Assembly: GCA_002695115.1 (NCBI GenBank)
Contig: NZOA01000038.1
Location: forward strand, 64,550 to 71,870
Reading direction: 5' to 3'
Length of the DNA: 7,321 nucleotides
Origin: Planctomycetota bacterium
GTDB taxonomy: Bacteria > Planctomycetota > UBA8108
A program made the position numbers and the translations under genes. The notes under the pieces were generated by a model. It worked only from the letters and a program-made list of their open reading frames with translations. It did not search any database and was not told the DNA's origin. Positions 6,605 to 7,321 of this stretch are shown in pieces; position 1 is the stretch's first letter, and every line of letters begins with the position of its first letter.

Positions 6605-6871
6605 ATGGCGATTGTTCATATCCCGCCTCAGATGCAGGAGCTGACGGGCGGAGCGGCAGAGGTAGAGGCCGAGGGGGGAAACCTTCGCCAGCTCGTGGCC
6701 CATCTTGAAGCCGCCTTTCCCGGATTCCGGGATCGACTTACCAGGGGAGATTCGGTCGCCCCCGGACTCGCGGTCTCAATCGACAACGTGGTCACCTCCC
6801 GGGGGCTGCTCGCGGAGATCGAGACTGACAGCGTGGTGCATATCATCCCCGCCATCTCCGGTGGAAGCTGA
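6605..6871 (+). CDS. MoaD/ThiS-like ubiquitin-fold protein ending Gly-Gly-Ser
   Basis: This 88-residue protein looks like a small sulfur-carrier or MoaD-type beta-grasp protein: MAIVHIPPQMQELTGG at the start, a central helix (NLRQLVAHLEAAFPGFRDRL, about 26-45), then VHIIPAISGG at the end. MoaD and ThiS end in an exposed Gly-Gly that an E1-like enzyme adenylates and thiocarboxylates. Here one Ser (88) follows Gly86-Gly87. GGGAG (6594-6598) sits 6 bases before the ATG, and the gene begins 22 bases after the Mo subunit, so it most likely belongs to the same transcript. It could supply sulfur for molybdopterin or for a dedicated pathway. It may also need trimming of the Ser by a JAMM-type protease, as known for some sulfur carriers with extra C-terminal residues. 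No partner enzyme is in the window. Confidence 0.85.
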   Translation: MAIVHIPPQMQELTGGAAEVEAEGGNLRQLVAHLEAAFPGFRDRLTRGDSVAPGLAVSIDNVVTSRGLLAEIETDSVVHIIPAISGGS

Positions 6872-6877
6872 CAGCTT
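6865..6877 (+). repeat. Short inverted repeat across the stop codon of the MoaD/ThiS-like gene
   Basis: AAGCT-GAC-AGCTT is a perfect inverted repeat spanning the final Ser codon and TGA. It may add to the hairpin just downstream; alone it is short. Confidence 0.3.
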
Positions 6878-6882
6878 ACCGC

Positions 6883-6902
6883 TCAGGCTTCTTTGAGCCT
6901 GA
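6883..6902 (+). terminator. Hairpin, possible terminator of the Mo hydroxylase operon
   Basis: TCAGGCT (6883-6889) pairs perfectly with AGCCTGA (6896-6902) over a 6-base loop, 12 bases after the MoaD/ThiS-like stop. What follows (CTTCTACAG) is only mildly T-rich. Its position at the end of the operon and before a gene with its own leader supports termination, but not strongly. Confidence 0.4.
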
Positions 6903-6940
6903 CTTCTACAGAGGTCTGCCTTAAGCTCTTCGCAGGGCGC

Positions 6941-6954
6941 CACCCCACAGGGTG
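6941..6954 (+). repeat. Small hairpin in the leader of the serine protease gene
   Basis: CACCC (6941-6945) can pair with GGGTG (6950-6954) over a CACA loop, ending 12 bases before the ATG of the protease. It is short and may be chance. No good -35/-10 pair was found in the gap 6872-6966. Confidence 0.2.
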
Positions 6955-6966
6955 TGTCCGGAACTC

Positions 6967-7321
6967 ATGAAAATCGCAGGCCATTACCTCATCCCATCTC
7001 TCATCCTCCTGGCGCTTTTGCCTCGCCTCCATGGGGCCCTTCCCACCACGCAGGAAGATCAAAAGACGCTTGACGAGCTCATCCGGAAGACCCGCCAGGC
7101 CGTAACCGCCATCACCTCATCCGGCAGGAATGGAGAGGCCTCCGGAGTCGGGAGCGGTTTTTTCATCGGCCCCCGTGGATACCTTGTGACGAATTTCCAT
7201 GTCATTGGAGAGGGAAGGCCCTTCACCATCACCCTGCCGGACGGAAAAACACTTGAACCCAGAGAGGTCATCGCGGTCGACCGTGAGGCCGACCTGGTAG
7301 TCATCCGTGTCGAGGGCAAGG
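6967..7321 (+). CDS. Exported trypsin-like serine protease (HtrA/S1C type), 3' part missing
   Basis: The first 118 residues are visible before the frame runs off the window. An N-terminal signal peptide is likely: MKIAGHY, a hydrophobic core IPSLILLALL, then a possible cleavage site near HGA (22-24). The protease domain begins about residue 37. GVGSGFFIGPRGYLVTNFHVI (60-80) matches the conserved HtrA segment and puts the catalytic His at 78. DREADLVVIRV (105-115) gives the catalytic Asp at 109. The Ser motif and any PDZ domain are beyond the window. A GGA 4 bases before the ATG is a weak ribosome site; an in-frame GTG at 6952 is less likely. The 95-base gap and the hairpin at 6883-6902 suggest it is transcribed separately from the Mo hydroxylase operon. 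A periplasmic or envelope quality-control role is typical of the family but not shown here. Confidence 0.88.
   Translation, partial: MKIAGHYLIPSLILLALLPRLHGALPTTQEDQKTLDELIRKTRQAVTAITSSGRNGEASGVGSGFFIGPRGYLVTNFHVIGEGRPFTITLPDGKTLEPREVIAVDREADLVVIRVEGK

Noticed and set aside
6967..7321. Possible frameshift or pseudogene at the right edge
   Set aside because: The frame is open with a signal peptide, His and Asp motifs in the right order; it is simply cut by the window end.

Overview
The window is GC-rich, compactly coding bacterial DNA. The strongest taxonomic hint is the minus-strand pair at the left end: a Tat-exported DUF1501 protein followed by an exported protein that starts with an Ig-like (Big_2-type) domain and breaks off just before the position where a PSCyt1/DUF1549 cytochrome-like region is expected. 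Such pairs are expanded in Planctomycetes and some other PVC-group or related environmental bacteria. This points to that kind of organism but does not prove it. Clear GGAG-type ribosome binding sites precede most genes, and TTG is used as a start at least once.

Layout. Positions 1-1801 (minus strand) hold the DUF1501 gene and, overlapping its stop codon by 4 bases, the 5' part of the Big_2/PSCyt1-type gene. A good sigma70-like promoter for this pair lies at 1861-1889. Positions 2025-2699 (plus) encode a DTW-domain tRNA aminocarboxypropyltransferase (TapT/YfiP type), transcribed divergently. Positions 2854-6582 (plus) hold a complete three-subunit molybdenum hydroxylase in the order FAD subunit, [2Fe-2S] subunit, Mo subunit, the same order as coxMSL. 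A small MoaD/ThiS-like ubiquitin-fold protein follows at 6605-6871. From 6967 to the right edge runs the 5' part of an exported trypsin-like (HtrA/S1C-type) serine protease.

How the genes work together. In the Mo hydroxylase, electrons should pass from the molybdopterin site through two [2Fe-2S] clusters to FAD. Its cysteines, FAD motifs and the Glu of the GVGE motif are all visible. The active-site loop reads AYRAPGS instead of AYxCSFR, so this is not a form I CO dehydrogenase and the substrate is unknown. The MoaD/ThiS-like gene 22 bases downstream, with its own good ribosome binding site, looks like a fourth member of the operon. It ends Gly-Gly-Ser rather than Gly-Gly, which is the most distinctive molecular oddity here. 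No maturation genes (XdhC/CoxF, MobA-like or CoxD-type) are present in the window.

No RNA gene, CRISPR array, insertion sequence or phage feature was seen. No stretch above 300 bases lacks a gene. The two larger gaps (1802-2024 and 2700-2853) hold promoter candidates and a weak hairpin.
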